Part shown: positions 35,001 through 46,849 of the stretch, in pieces
How positions within the stretch are numbered: the stretch's first letter is position 1
Layout: each line of letters opens with the position of its first letter
Source of the DNA: Diaporthe sp. PMI_573
Taxonomy: Eukaryota > Ascomycota > Sordariomycetes > Diaporthales > Diaporthaceae
Assembly: GCA_021399435.1 (NCBI GenBank)
Contig: JAJTUP010000026.1
Span: 496,001-560,000 of the forward strand
Reading direction: 5' to 3'
Length of the DNA: 64,000 bases
Notes under the pieces: generated by a model
What the model was told of the DNA's origin: nothing
What the model saw: only the letters and a program-made list of their open reading frames with translations
The model's database searches: none
Translations under genes and position numbers: made by a program

Positions 35001-36714
35001 CAGGGGTCGAGGCAGAAAACGAGCGAGAAGTCCGCACCGAAGGCCCATCGTCTGTGAAACCCACTCCTCTGGTCCTCGCTGCAGCTGGCACAGAAGGGCC
35101 GATACTCAGGCGCTTGCTCCTACGGCTGTCACTGCGGGCCGCGGCTGGCGTGTCGTCCACGGCATTCATCCTCTGACCCGTCAGCTCTTTCAGCTTCTTC
35201 TTCCACTCCCGCTCCGACCATGAGCCGCTGCCTTCGGTGAGGATCAGATTCGTCACGTCGAGTATTTCCAGGTACCCATATCTCCTGTGTTTCGGCATGG
35301 CGAACATGAGCGATCTCGCGTCCAGGACACTCGCCACTAGGCGCCCAGGACGGCCATACAGGCCGAAAGTATCCCACGTCGGGAACATAAACCTGAGCAG
35401 CATCTCAAACCCGTTGACGGCTGGAGGCACTTCGGGCATGATGAAGACAAAGCCTTCTGTCGATGATGGCGGCTCGGAATGAATCGTGATGTTGCACTCG
35501 ATCTTGATGAGGGTCGAGGCGTCGATTAGGGACTTGGCCTGGGGATAGATTGCGTAACACGAGTAGGCGTCCGTTATGGAGGCGATCGGCTTGGTCTTCT
35601 TCTGTTTCTTCCCATCCTTTTTGGTATCGTAGAACTTGACGTCGCCTTTAAGCACGGGTGGTTTCGAATGGTCGTACGGGGACCTCTTCCTCATCTCCTT
35701 CAGGTGCTTCTGAAACTCCTTCTCGTCCGGCGGTGATATGACACACCAACAGCGTCGCCACGGGACTCCAGCACCAAATCGCACGCGCACCCACGCCTCC
35801 GTCTTGAACCTTGCCCTCTCCATGATCAGGTTGATATTGTTCACGGTCCTGCCTTTGCCGGCAATCAGCGCGCCCGTGTATGCCTCTTGCAAGGTCGAAT
35901 GCTCGAACATAGCCAAGCGTATGCCTGCGGTCCATTGCAGCAAGGAGTGGTGCGAATTGAAATGAAGCAGGTAACGGTTCCTCCCCGCCGTCGATATGCT
36001 TAGGATGTTCTGCAGTGGTTGCTCGTCGTTGGATCTTGTGGGTAATGATTCGATCTGCATCACTTGTTAGTGCCCAACACACACACACACACGTGTGTGC
36101 CCGCGTCCCCGCGCCTTGCCAGCTGTCAATTACCATTTTAATGGAGGCATCTGTCAGGTTGATGAATTTTGGCAGCACCTCGCCATCCTCGCCGGCCGCA
36201 TCGAGCTCTGCGGCGTCCCACAGCGACAGGACCGTCCCTACAAGCTGCGCAAAGCATTCCGTCCATGTTCGGTCTGGGTTGGGTCGCCCATCTGCAGGAG
36301 CATTGTTAGAGCCAGAGTCGAGGCGCGGAGTGGCGACATGAACCTACGTGTGTTCTGGTCGTCGAGCTTCAGGAAGTAGCCCTCCTGGTACAGCTTATTG
36401 GAATGGCTGTTTAGGAAGGTAAAGATGGGCTGCAGCTCCGGAGGCGTGTCGTCGCCGACGTCCATGAGGGGCGGCTGGAACGTCTGTACCATGGACAAGG
36501 GGCGGCCAGAATTGCTGCGATTCCTGCCGCGGGGGTTGCTTGTCGCGGGCGTGTCTACGGGCGACGAGGGGTGGATCGGGGACGATGGCTGGATAGGTGT
36601 TGAGTTGCGGTGTGGGTTCGGCGCACGCAGCGGGTTGGGGCCGTCGTGGGGAGGTGATGAGTTGGGCGTCGAGCTATGCGAGTTTTGTCTGCTATGCCCA
36701 GACAACTGGGACAT
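32038..36714 (-). CDS. CAF120: CAF120-type PH-domain protein, CCR4-NOT associated
   Basis: Three exons, 36714-36348, 36291-36134 and 36054-32038, give 4542 nt and 1513 residues. Caf120 and its paralogue Skg3 are fungal PH-domain proteins; yeast Caf120 co-purifies with the CCR4-NOT deadenylase. After a Ser/Pro/Asn-rich start, a split PH-like region spans about residues 90-235 (LYQEGYFLKLDD, WTECFAQLVGTVLSLWD, NRYLLHFNS, LLQWTAGIRLAMFE). A second conserved block follows (about 240-430: WVRVRFGAGVPWRRCWCVI, GLYGRPGRLVASV). The rest is long, disordered and rich in Pro/Ser/Gly, with a poly-Gln tract at about 1265-1297 and Pro-Gly repeats near the end. The two introns are 56 and 79 nt; the second carries a CA/GT palindromic tract. 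The family call rests on the N-terminal third. Confidence 0.87.
32160..32340 (-). repeat. Coding tandem repeat of about 13 residues in CAF120
   Basis: Five imperfect copies of a unit like PMRMNSPGPGQG lie at about residues 1413-1471 of the CAF120 protein. Copies differ at one or two positions (N, A, Q or K before SPGPG). It is an in-frame minisatellite in the disordered tail. Confidence 0.85.
32690..32765 (-). repeat. CAG repeat encoding poly-Gln in CAF120
   Basis: On the minus strand, runs of CAG interrupted by AAG, TAC and GCC codons encode three glutamine blocks of 4 to 10 residues. Poly-Gln tracts are common in CCR4-NOT-linked proteins and may vary in length between strains. Confidence 0.9.
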
Positions 36715-37046
36715 AAACGAGAGGACTGGTGATTATTTGCGAACCATCAGCACTGGTTAAGAAGGAAGATTAAACAGGACAGGGGGCCGGCGACAGATCG
36801 TCCCGCAGGGCGGCCACAGTGCAGCAGTAAGTTGACCGGCTGGGGGTGGCTAGAGTAGAGTGACTGGGAAATTTGGCGTATGGGGTTGAGGTGGGTGCGA
36901 GTGCGGTCTGGTGCAGAGGTAAGGGTGGGGGGTTGTCAGGATTCGCGGCGATGTGTCAGGCTATCATGCGCTGCAGCGTGTCAATCCATGGGGGAGGGGA
37001 TTTGGGTTGTTGGTTGAGGGCGAAGGAGAGCGAGACGGGGGGGTGG

Positions 37047-37071
37047 GCGAGGCGAGGCGAGGCGAGGCTAG
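37047..37071. repeat. GGCGA pentamer repeat, first copy
   Basis: Four GGCGA-type units, about 335 bases upstream of the CAF120 start codon. A second array of the same unit lies at 37808-37830. Confidence 0.75.
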
Positions 37072-37807
37072 CAATCGGTTGCGCGCAAAAGGTGGTCGAA
37101 AAGGGCAAGGGGAAATGGAGATGGAGGAGCCCTACCGCGACTTCGACCCATTTTTGTCCTCCCCAGAGATCCCTGAATTGCGCGTCGCCCTTTTCCTTCA
37201 CACTCCCCCTAAAAATTGGAGTGGTGTCAGCCGGCCAGCCGCCCGAATGTCTCTGGGCTGGAAGGGGTCTCGGCCGTGCCAGAAAATGGCAACAACTGGG
37301 ACGGGAGGCGCCAGAGAATCAGCGGGCGAATGTGTCAAGGGCGGGCTGTGCTGTGCTGGAGTTTTGCCTAGAAATACACCCGTCTCGCCCTCTCTTGTGT
37401 GAGAGACTGGCTTCGGATACCACGGCGCTGTCTGAATGTGTCTTGCTGCGCCGTGGGACAAGGGCTCCGTTCTCACTTCTCACCGACTCCCCAATTCCAT
37501 GTGATTTCAGACGTAGGAGGTACGAGGTCGGAAAAAAAAAAAAAGGGAAAGGCCTTCTCACAGTGATGTGCAAGCGCCGCTTACTGAGACACGGCCTCAA
37601 GGAATGAGATAGACTTGCTGCTTGTCCAGATGCTCGGCGAGGCACCCGTCAGAGGCCGCACAGCTTCACGTCGAGCAGGAACGGCCGTGGTCCCGAGGCG
37701 CAGACTCGCTCGTGGCAGCGCTCAGCAAGGCGGGCCGGTGCGAATCAGTGGTCGGGAGTGCAGGCGAGGTTTTGGCCCAGGTAGCGACGGGTTTCAAGAG
37801 AGGTGGA

Positions 37808-37830
37808 AAGGAGGCGAGGCGAGGCGAGGG
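37808..37830. repeat. GGCGA pentamer repeat, second copy
   Basis: Three to four GGCGA-type units, about 1.1 kb upstream of the CAF120 start codon, matching the unit at 37047-37071. Confidence 0.75.
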
Positions 37831-40601
37831 GGGAAGGTTCGGAGTTGCAAAGAGATGCTGGAGGTGTGAACTTGCACGGATTATTGATGCGAGAGACGTA
37901 CGTGATCCGCGCGACAAGGGTCTGGGCACTCATACGTCAGGTCACCAGCTTGCTGCTCTTGCGCGGCTCCATCTGGCATCCAGGTTTCGTCTCGAGGTAA
38001 AATGGCATGTGGCGTCTAATCCGCCGGCACAGAGGTTGCAGATCTCAGGTCAGCCCCGTGATGTGCTGTGCCTGTTGCTGTTTTGGTCGTGCTGGTATCA
38101 AGATGGTCGTCTCCCAAGACAAGTCATCCAGTGCCGTGACCTGTGCATGCACATGTGCCCATCTGCCTTGGTCGTATTGTAGGGCAGAGCAGCAAACGAG
38201 TGGGTTCCAGATCGCCGCTGAGTTCTGCGTACAAGGGGGGGGGCTGTGACAATCCCAATGGCTGGCCGTGGACGGCGACACCGTCGCCTGTGTCTGCGCG
38301 CTTGTGTGTGTAAGCTTGCCAGGTCAACCCCGTGGCGTTGATGATGTGGAAGTTGGGCTGCCAGTCAGCAAGTACGGCAGGGCGAGAGGGCCAGGCATGA
38401 GAGAGGGTTAAGTGGTATGCCGGCAGGGCCAGGACGAGTCAGTAGTCAATGGTATCCGGAGAGGCGCGCGGGCGTGAGTGGTGACGTTACTGCCCGAGGC
38501 CGAGGGTAGCGATCGTGCCGTCCAGCTGGGTGGGTATCTGCTGTGGATGGGTAGGTGGCTTCCCGAGACCGCAATCCCGCGAAAAAAGAGAGAAGGCGGG
38601 CGAGGAGGAAGAGTCTCAAGAGGACTTCCAGGACGGGATCTAGACCAGCCGGGATGCCGGCAGCCATGTCGATTTGGCATCGGATCAATTCTAGCAGGAT
38701 AAAAAGAAGGCTTGGCCCTCCCCGTCCGTCCTTTTCTTGTTTTGTGCCTCCCTGAGCATCCGGTTCATTCCAAATGCCTGCTCTGCCTCAGGAAAGGTAG
38801 GTACCTTTGGTTAGTCTATGATCCGCACGCCCTCGGTCACGACGGCCTAGCAACCCGTAGCCCAAGGATCCGAGGTCTACATGGGCATCTCCCTCTGCCC
38901 CCAACTCTGCCTGGCTCCATTCATGTGTCTGGTGATAAGGTTCCAGGCATGATTGCCGACAAGTACGACGGCTTGGCACGCCTGAAGCATGAGGCATGGT
39001 AATGACTATGAAAGGTATACCCGTGACAGGCGTCCTCAGGTCACGGATCCAGCGCACGACGACGGCAGGGGTCTAGCATCTCGATTGGCAGCAACCTTGC
39101 CCGGGGGTTTTAAGTAAGATTTTCCCCAGCATTTGTCTTTGTAGTAGTGTGGTGTAGTCGTCGTCGCATGTTTTTGGCCCCCCCCCTCGCCCATGCTTCC
39201 CGCCTCTCTTGTGCATTGCTCTGCGGCACTGGTCGGCGGTCACCGGCGTATGAGTCTCGCATGCCCAGAGAAACGAGTTAGGCGAGCCGCCCAGGTGGAG
39301 GGATGGGTGCCAGACTGGCCGAGCAGCCCCGGGAACTTGGCCCCAGGCTAGGTGAGCTTGGAACGCACGAATAATACTGCACACGCGCGGTACCTTGGCC
39401 GCGCTACGTGCTGAAATGGCTGGCATTGTTGATGCCGTCGTTGCCGTGCACCAAGCACCGCCCGTGCCGTGTGGACCGTCCGCCTGCGTCTGGGTAGCCA
39501 GCTGGGCGTGGCTGTCTTAGGCTTGGTCGCGCCTGACCGCCCGTCACCAAGGTATGTACTTGTGTCTCTGTGCGGCTGCGGACGGGGTTCAAAGTCACAA
39601 GAAGCGCCGTTCTCGTAAGTGAAGCAGAGCGAAGCGCAGCGCAGCGGGTGCACTGGAGGGTGGCGGGCTGGCCCCCCGAGTCTGGAGGGATGGTTGGTTC
39701 CTGAGCTTGCTGGGCCTAGGTACGGTACGGATACGAAATGCGTAGGATACGGGCAACACGCCCAAGGTGTGTTTCTCCCCTCCCGAGCTGGTGTCGCCCC
39801 ACAGTGCCCTAGGCCCCCAGGACCCTGATGGGCATCTTTGAGAGCAAGCTGGCTGGACGAACGGATGGCCCTCGAGACCCTGGACACATTTACAGTGTTA
39901 CCGCGTACTCGGTGCACAGCCTGCTGGAGTATATGTAGTGTAGATGTTTGCAAGAGCTGCCGGACAGCATGCAGGGTCGTGGATGTCGAGGTAAATACCT
40001 GCTGTACCTACTTCCTACCTACCTAGGTACGTTCCAGCACCAGCCACTGCATACTTCTGGGCTTGCGGCAGGTTCGGATGAAGGTCGTGCACCCCAAAGG
40101 GTAGCCAGGAATCCCTCATGCACCTGCCACCTCGTACCTGCCCCGTCCGCCGCATTAGCGGCGATCTGCGCAGTAGTGATCCAGAGGCTGCGGGTGGTTG
40201 TCCTGCGACCTGCCAGCCTGCCAGCCGCTTCCTACCTAGTGTACGGTGTGTTGTGCTTCGGGTGGCTGAGGCTTTGCCTTGTGGTCTTGGCACCACGCGA
40301 TCCAGGGCAGAATCAGCGTCTCCGAGACCATGTTAACAAGTGGTCTGGAACACCAACAAAGAGGAAAAAAACACCACCCCCCCTCCTAGCACGCCCTCCC
40401 AGCGTCTCGGAGTTTGGCCGCTTCCAAGACTTCGGCCCAGGTCGAGAAGCCGCTTTCCGGCCCTCGGTATCCACTCGGCATGCCGTTGGGCGTTGAGACA
40501 TCAATGACAGCTTGTCTGGCTTGTCCAGACAAGAAGTGCCCATATACGCCAAGACTTGCCCAAGTCCCCTAGCCTTCGATCTACTGCTCATGACTGAGGA
40601 G

Positions 40602-40650
40602 CAACGACGACGACGACGACGACAACGACCACAACAAGAACAACAACAAC
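40602..40650. repeat. GAC to AAC trinucleotide repeat
   Basis: Six GAC-type units grade into AAC/AAG units over about 48 bases. It is not inside a supported gene. Confidence 0.82.
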
Positions 40651-41669
40651 ACGCTGACACTTATGGGGGCGGCACACGTCGTTGACCAGACCCCACACAC
40701 GGTCCCAAGCCGTTGGGCCCCGGTGTGAAAGCTTGGCGTTGACTTTGCCAGGTGGGCCCCTCCCTGCAATTCAACCTCGATATCATGTTCATTTCATTCA
40801 ATTGCCTTCACTTGCTCCTCACCGCCGCCGCGTCAACCCGGCGGACGATTCTGGCAACAAAGCATGGGCGTTGTTCGAGAGCTGGGCCACTCGTCCAACC
40901 TGCCCTGCCTGCTCACGCACCTGGAATGCGTTCCCATTCTCAGCACCAAGGCCGATCCTCTTGGCCCTCTTGCTCATCTTACCAATAGTCGATCATACAG
41001 AGATGGTTCTCTCCCGGCCTTTCCGGCAGCCATCTCGGGGCTGCGGACTTGAATCTCCCGTCCCCCCTCCTGCTCTGGGCTCACATGACTGTGTTCGGAT
41101 TGAGCGTCCACCCAGGTCTGGGCTCGTCAATACCAGCCATCACATTGCCCCAATGCATTGACCTGTCCACGCCGCCGTCACACACACGCCGTCGCATGGT
41201 CATATTACAGCCGGGACGCCTGGCGTTGCTCCCAGGATTCACCGCCCCGGAGAAACAGCAAGGTTTCGTCCACCTGCGAGAGCTTACAACTCATGCCCGC
41301 CGGGCCTTCATGTTCCTCCTCGTCCCAAGCCGTGGCCTTCAACACATGTACAACATACAGCCCTTTAACGCGTGTACACGCCCTCATTAGACCCGCCCCC
41401 ACAGGTAGTTGATCCCCTGTGCTTTGGGATCTCCCGATGCAAATGTGGCCCGCGAGATTTGATCATAACTCGGCATGCTGGCACAGCCTTCCTCATTACG
41501 ACGCCTCTGCCCCATCGCCAGATACGCAAACGACGTATTCCGACAGCCAGACGGTACGTATTAACTGCCCATCACATCTTTGCACAGCCCGGCAGCACCC
41601 GCAATTTTGAGATTTGAGGGAGCTCCGAGTGCCCGTCCGCTCCCATATGCTCGGCCGATCCCACCAGGG

Positions 41670-41703
41670 GACTCTCTCTCTCTCTCACACACACACTCAC
41701 ATC
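41670..41703. repeat. CT then CA microsatellite
   Basis: About seven CT units followed directly by five CA units, in the gene-free gap. Confidence 0.85.
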
Positions 41704-42680
41704 CAGCTGCCGAGCTCAACTTTGCACAGACCGGGCTGCCGGCCACCTGCAAAGTGACCTTGCCTGCTTGCATAGGCTCGTCAGCTCTGGTGAGCGTCTC
41801 AGACGCCCCCACGACGCCAGCATGCCTGCCATCAGGATTTGGCGCACACTACTGCACGCACGCCCAAGTGGCTGGTCTGCCACCGCAGGATTTGGGTATT
41901 GACAGAGCTGCACTGTGGCATGTGTGCGCTCTTGAATCCTCGCAGGATTGGACGCGGGAGCAAGCTTCCTGGACCTACGTCATGCTGCACTGGCTGCCGT
42001 CGTATTTTTGCTGGCGCCGCTCAGGCAATGGCTGGCGTCGCATGGTCGAAACGCGAGCCTTGCCAGCCCCCACTGCAGTGACATGTATGCGTGTGAGGAG
42101 AGAATGGGTGAAGCGATGTAGACGCCTTGTATCGCCAAGACTAAATTCTGGTAACGCTATCTCAGTGTCTTTCTTAAGTTTTGCACTGGCGCATAGCTTG
42201 TATATGATATCGGATTCGTCTCATCAACAAAGGCTTTAGGCCAGAGACTCCTGAGGCGGTTTGCCCGTTGGCTACATGCTACTGTCAGAAGGAGCAAAGT
42301 ATCGCAATGCTTTTGCTTGCTAGTCTGCGAGTGAGTTCGGCACTATAGACTATAAACTTGCTCTACGAGCCTTCCAAACATGTACCTAGATAGAGTATAT
42401 GCAGTCCTACCCGCATCACTACCACCCAATCAGCTGCTACATCACCATCATCATCATCGCCTTCTACGGCGGACCGAACAGTGAGATCAAGCAAGTCTCG
42501 GAAGCATTTGATGTGATAGTGAGTGACTCCCTAAGCTGGTTTCGATTCTGGCTCGCGAGACCATCTAAGCCACTTCAATATTCTTTGCTGGTCCCGACTT
42601 CAGATTATCGTAAACAAATGAGACGAATTAGTATTGCCTTTTGCGACTGGACCCATCCCTCCTGTCCGAAGCGCCCCATA

Positions 42681-43530
42681 TTAAAAGAATTCGAAAATTG
42701 ATTCATGTAGAAACCCTTTCTCGAGCTTGTCTATTGCTTCTCCCTCCATGAGCCCATGCGTGTCTAAGTCGAGGACAATTATTATATGTCAGCCGCATTT
42801 CAATTCCTGAGGGAATACTGACATCTTTCACCAACGGTAATATGATGATCATTTTCCTGCCTAACGATAAAAGACAGAGACGCACCGAACAGCACCACAA
42901 CGAGGTCACTTGGCTCGGCCTCTCCAGGTACTATTCCAACATGGCCATTGTTGGTTGCAAAAGGCGCCTAGTTAGTTGCACAAGCGTTTCGCAGCCGGGC
43001 ACTGAAATTGTCTCATCTTGATCCAGCTTGAGAGGCGGGATACGACCTGAGCCTGGCTTCGTGACGTCCTCGAGAGACTCTGCAACTGCAACGTCGGTAG
43101 CCTTTCCTTGCCTGTCTTCATTCGCGATCAATGTCTTCCATAAAACTGTTCTCATTTCAAGGTCCGACAGGGGAAGGGTCCACAGATGACAGAACCCTCA
43201 TTGCTAGTTGCCGTCATTCATCCAGAGTGTCAGTAAGAAGCGCTTGCTGAGAGGCGTCGTCTATGTCGAGCTTTGCATAATTTTCGGAGATAACGCCGAC
43301 GATGAGTCCTTGTGGTTTGAGTGACGTGCTCCCATCATTCTGCATGTGAAAAGAGTAAATGGGCGGACGGCCACAGCTGGCAATGTCAAGCAAGTGGCCA
43401 TCTTCTCTGCTCCGGAACTTGACAGCCTTCCAGCCAGGCTCGTGATCCGCCACCCACGTCGGCAGGCCCGAGGTTCTATCAGGGTCCTGGCATCCGCCAG
43501 GAGCATTCAGTGAATTGGTCGTGTTGATGT
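42681..43530 (-). pseudogene. C-terminal relic of a HET (heterokaryon incompatibility) family gene
   Basis: Four minus-strand pieces in different frames follow the order of the C-terminal half of a fungal HET protein. First, DRTSGLPTWVADHEPGW (about 43480-43430), the LPTWV-DW region, running on to a stop at 43214. Second, LWKTLIANEDRQGKA (about 43145-43105). Third, NGHVGIVPGEAEPSDLVVVLFGASLSFIV (about 42950-42870). Fourth, HGLMEGEAIDKLEKG (about 42770-42720), the YVHG-M-GEA tail. The frame changes near 42965 and again near 42795. The N-terminal HET domain is missing; the next DNA belongs to a plus-strand relic. HET proteins trigger cell death when unlike strains fuse, and the genes duplicate and decay often. 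This copy cannot make a full protein. Confidence 0.75.
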
Positions 43531-43660
43531 CGACTCAAGGTTCTCCAAAGAAGCATTCAAGGGCCAGTATATTCGTTCCTCCAGGTTTGCAATCATTGCA
43601 CCTGGGGCCTACGGTGGGCACCGCCAGGCACCCACATAGACATTGCCATGCTGGGGCTAA

Positions 43661-44311
43661 CTCGAGCGAGACCCTCCTCGCCCTCCTCGTCCTCCTCCAC
43701 CATATGCCGTTCTCCTGTTCGGGACTCACGTCACGGGCAAGGAGACCCTTGCTGTTTCCCTAGCAAAAGCGCTGGGCTGCCCACGGATCAAGGCCGAAAT
43801 GGCTCACAACGCAGCAACCTGTGGGGCCCGATCTTAGGCCGCACGAGGCTTCAATTACGGCAAAGCCTTGGTGCGGATCTGGTCGTCCAAGCTGCAACGG
43901 CTGGGCTTCCCGGCGAGCACCGGCGAGCCGAACGTGCAAATCGAGCCCAGGGCGGAGGCGCTCGGGGAGGCAGGGTCCGGCGGGTCGCAGCAGCAGTGCG
44001 CGGCGGTCATCTCCCTGTACCAAATGCGTGCTAAGCCTGCACGGGACGCCATTCGTGACGCCGTGTTGGCGTATTCGGTCAGGCCTGTGTTCGTCGTCCT
44101 TTACATCACCGAGGAGACTCTGTCCGGGAGGACACTGGGAGCGGAAGAGCAGCGTCTGGCCGAGAGGATCATGGCGCATAAGATTGCAGACATCCGGGGG
44201 CCGCTGGACAAGGAGAATGATGCCATCCTCTTTGACTCATTGAGCGACGTGGATGCGTTATTCCCGGGGATTTTGAAGGGAATTGCCCGACAGCTGCAGG
44301 TAGGTGGGTGA
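43661..44311 (+). pseudogene. Gluconokinase-like P-loop protein, broken by an in-frame stop
   Basis: One frame runs from just after a TAA at 43658-43660 to a TGA ending at 44311, but is interrupted by TAG at 43835-43837 (GARS-stop-AARG). Before the stop it has a Walker A-like loop, FGTHVTGKETLAVSLAKALGCP; after it come GFNYGKALVRIWSSKL, MRAKPARDAIRDAV, FVVLYITEETLSGRTLGAEE, AERIMAHKIADI and DAILFDSLSDVDALFPGI. The order (P-loop, ALK-YRD-LR-like helix, V-VYL strand, late D-hydrophobic strand) resembles the gluconate/shikimate kinase fold. No ATG exists between the upstream TAA and the internal TAG, so the start is also lost. The remaining 157 codons are intact and coding-like, so decay is recent or the 3' part is translated from 43868. 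TAG could arise from CAG by one C-to-T change. Confidence 0.65.
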
Positions 44312-45389
44312 GGAAACTGGCCTGCTTTTTGTCGTTACATTGAAATGATGTTGTTTCCTAATGTTCTTTTTACCATGATGTTCCACCTCGGCACATAGAG
44401 TTGGCATTCAGAAGTTATGTGTGTAACTTGAAGAAAAGCTTCTCGACTGAATCAGTTCCCCTTCAGATAACCATGATTGTTTGTCCTGTTGCCAAAACAA
44501 TCAATCAGAGACTACACACTGTCTGTCTCCCAAGATCGAGTCCCTTGATATACTTCAAGTATCAAGTATACGTGAAAAGGTAAGAGATAGCAGCCCCAAG
44601 TATTACTTTAATGTGTAGTTCTGAATTTCTGACCGGAAAGGTTAGCCAACTTAGATACAAAGCAACTCGACCATTTACAGCCTGGAGTGTGTCCTGATGG
44701 ACGGCAACTGCATAACTTAACACACCACAAAACTCATTGGAAAGATTTGCAGCTGGTTACCAGATACAATTCAATTGTTGCAGAGAAAGGGCTCTAACCG
44801 ATATGGGACTGGGAAGATAGGAGCTCTCAGAGTCCATGTTTGATGCCAAATTCCACCGCCCAAGTCTGAAAGTCTTGGGAAGAAAGGCTAGTTGCCTGGA
44901 CGATTGTCTTCCAATGGTTCATTCAAAGGGGAGGATCACGAGCCCCCCCCCCCAATTCTAGAGTCCGAGGACCGGCCAAAGCGGCTGACAATCAATCCAC
45001 GAGTACAGTCAAGAGTAGATTCTCCGAGCAGTAATCCCCTCTGCCTGTAATTTGTATATTTATTTCGGGCTATATTTTCCTTCCTGGGACATGCGCTCGG
45101 CCTTTATATCAAAAACCCGTGAACTCGACAAAAGAGCAGTCGTTAGTCTACCGGAATGTTTCTTCTGCTTGGTTGACGATCTGCGGCCCGAACCCCCCCC
45201 CTGGCGTAATCCCTGAATGCCACTTTAACCTCCCGCAGCGATAGGCTTATCGCACCCTCGCACCACTGCGACGGCACTTCCCAACCGAGCGAGCAGCAGC
45301 GAGATCTTCCAACAGATTTCCAGATCCCGCGAGGTTGCGAGCAACGCTGACCACGACTCCCTCGAACTCCGAAGCGCCTCATCGTTGGG
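44312..45389. other. AT-richer spacer upstream of PTC7
   Basis: About 1.1 kb of noticeably AT-richer sequence with no supported gene. Its last 250 bases (about 45140-45389) become GC-rich and are probably the promoter and leader of the plus-strand PTC7 gene. A C9-C10 run lies near 44943-44952. Confidence 0.55.
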
Positions 45390-46849
45390 ATGAGGAAACT
45401 ATTCCCCCCACAATCGGCCTCCACCCCCTACCAGCTCCGGAAGGCCCTGCTCTACTCCGCGTCGCGCGGCCACTACTCGTCGCCATGTGTCTCCTCGTCC
45501 CGCCTTGAACGAGAGCTGTTCTCATCTTCCTCGACAGCCGCCCTCGATGCCGCACACGCCTCGGACGCCGGCAGCGGCCTGCAAAACACAAATCGGCCTG
45601 ACGGTCAGGACCACGACCGGAACATACGCGAGCAAGACACGTCCCGGACCATCGCGGCGCCCCCGCCCAAGCTCCCCTACCGGTTTGAGACTGGCATCTC
45701 CCTCTTCGCCAAGCGTGCGCCGAGGCCCTTCCCCCCTCCGTTCCTCTCCCCGCCCTCGGGATCCTTCAGCGACCCTCTCAGCACTCACCACCAGAGCCGC
45801 GACCGCCGGCCCAAGGTCAACGGCCAGTTGATCAAGGGGTGGACGAACGGGGATGATGCCGCCTTCGCGAGCGAGTATTTCGTCGGTGCTAATGACGGCG
45901 TGGGCGCGTGGAGCGCCCGCCCGAGGGGACATGCCGGGTATGCGCCCCTCTCTTCGCGCCCAGCTGGCGTCTCGCCCCTAACACGATCTTCTGGGCTGAC
46001 TGTGATGGTGCAGATTGTGGGCGAGACTGATCCTACATTTCTGGGCGATGGCTGTGAGCGAGGACGCGTCGCGGCCACGGGGCGCGAGTGATCCACCCTA
46101 CACGCCAGACCCGATCGCATACCTCGAAAAGGCTTACGAACAGACGAAGGAAGCGACGTCAGGGCCCGACTGGCAGGGGACTACGACAGCCACAGGGGCA
46201 CAGCTGTTCTACAGGGCGATAGACGGCACTGAGCGGGCAAAACCCGAGGCGACGGGCGAGAGCAGCAGGACCGCGCCGGTGCTGTACGTGACCAACCTGG
46301 GCGACTCGCAGGTGATGGTTGTGCGGCCCAGCTCGGGTGAGTTGATTTTCAAGACCAAGGAGCAGTGGCACTGGTTCGACTGTCCCCGGCAGCTGGGTAC
46401 CAACAGCCCGGACACGCCGGCGCGGAACGCGGTTCTGGACCAGGTTCCGATCGAGGAGGGGGATGTGGTCCTGGCCATGTCGGATGGTGTGATTGACAAC
46501 CTGTGGTCGCACGAGATCGTGGAGAACGTGAGTAATAGTGTCAAGAGGTGGGCGGCAGGGGATGTGGGGAGGAGGACAAGGAGCAGCGACAACCCCGGGG
46601 GGAGTGGATCCATGGCCTTTGTGGCCGAGGAGTTGATGCTGGCTGCCAAGACGATTGCGCTGGACCCCTTCGCGGAGAGCCCGTTCATGGAACACGCGAT
46701 CGACGAGGGCCTCCCAAGCGAGGGAGGTGAGTCTGCTCTGATGTCAATTTTTCATGACAGGGCACAGATTGCTAACATTCTGGCTCCCAGGCAAGCTAGA
46801 TGATATCACCGTTGTGGCGGCGCTGTGCACGCGAAATGATGATGTGTGA
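45390..46849 (+). CDS. PTC7: PTC7-type mitochondrial PP2C protein phosphatase
   Basis: Three exons, 45390-45937, 46014-46726 and 46791-46849, give 1320 nt and 439 residues. Ptc7 is a metal-dependent Ser/Thr phosphatase of mitochondria and the nuclear envelope; in yeast it dephosphorylates Coq7 to promote coenzyme Q synthesis. The N-terminus (MRKLFPPQSASTPYQLRKALLYSASR) is basic and Ser-rich, as a presequence should be. PP2C motifs in order: FVGANDGVGAW (metal-binding DG), GLWARL, NLGDSQVMV, VVLAMSDGVIDNLW (metal-binding DG) and, in the last exon, KLDDITVVAALC. The last exon is only 59 nt; without splicing, the DDITVV metal site would be lost. Introns are 76 and 64 nt. UTP23 follows on the same strand 552 bases downstream. 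Confidence 0.9.

Larger units (their letters stand above)
36715..42680. other. Gene-free gap upstream of CAF120
   Basis: About 6 kb with no supported gene. The first kilobase is G-rich on the plus strand and holds two GGCGA pentamer arrays. Further right are Cys/Pro/Arg-rich chance frames, TAGGTACC-type words near 40010-40030, a GAC/AAC repeat at 40602-40650 and a CT/CA microsatellite at 41670-41703. The frames of 150-240 codons show no domain and no splice logic. The right end is AT-richer and borders the HET relic. Confidence 0.5.

Noticed and set aside
41580..42239. 219-codon plus frame
   Set aside because: It begins in a CT/CA microsatellite and shows no domain. No homologous feature was recognised.
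43800..43840. An intron that would remove the TAG in the kinase-like frame
   Set aside because: The TAG could serve as an acceptor end, but no donor at a workable distance keeps the Walker A loop and the frame.
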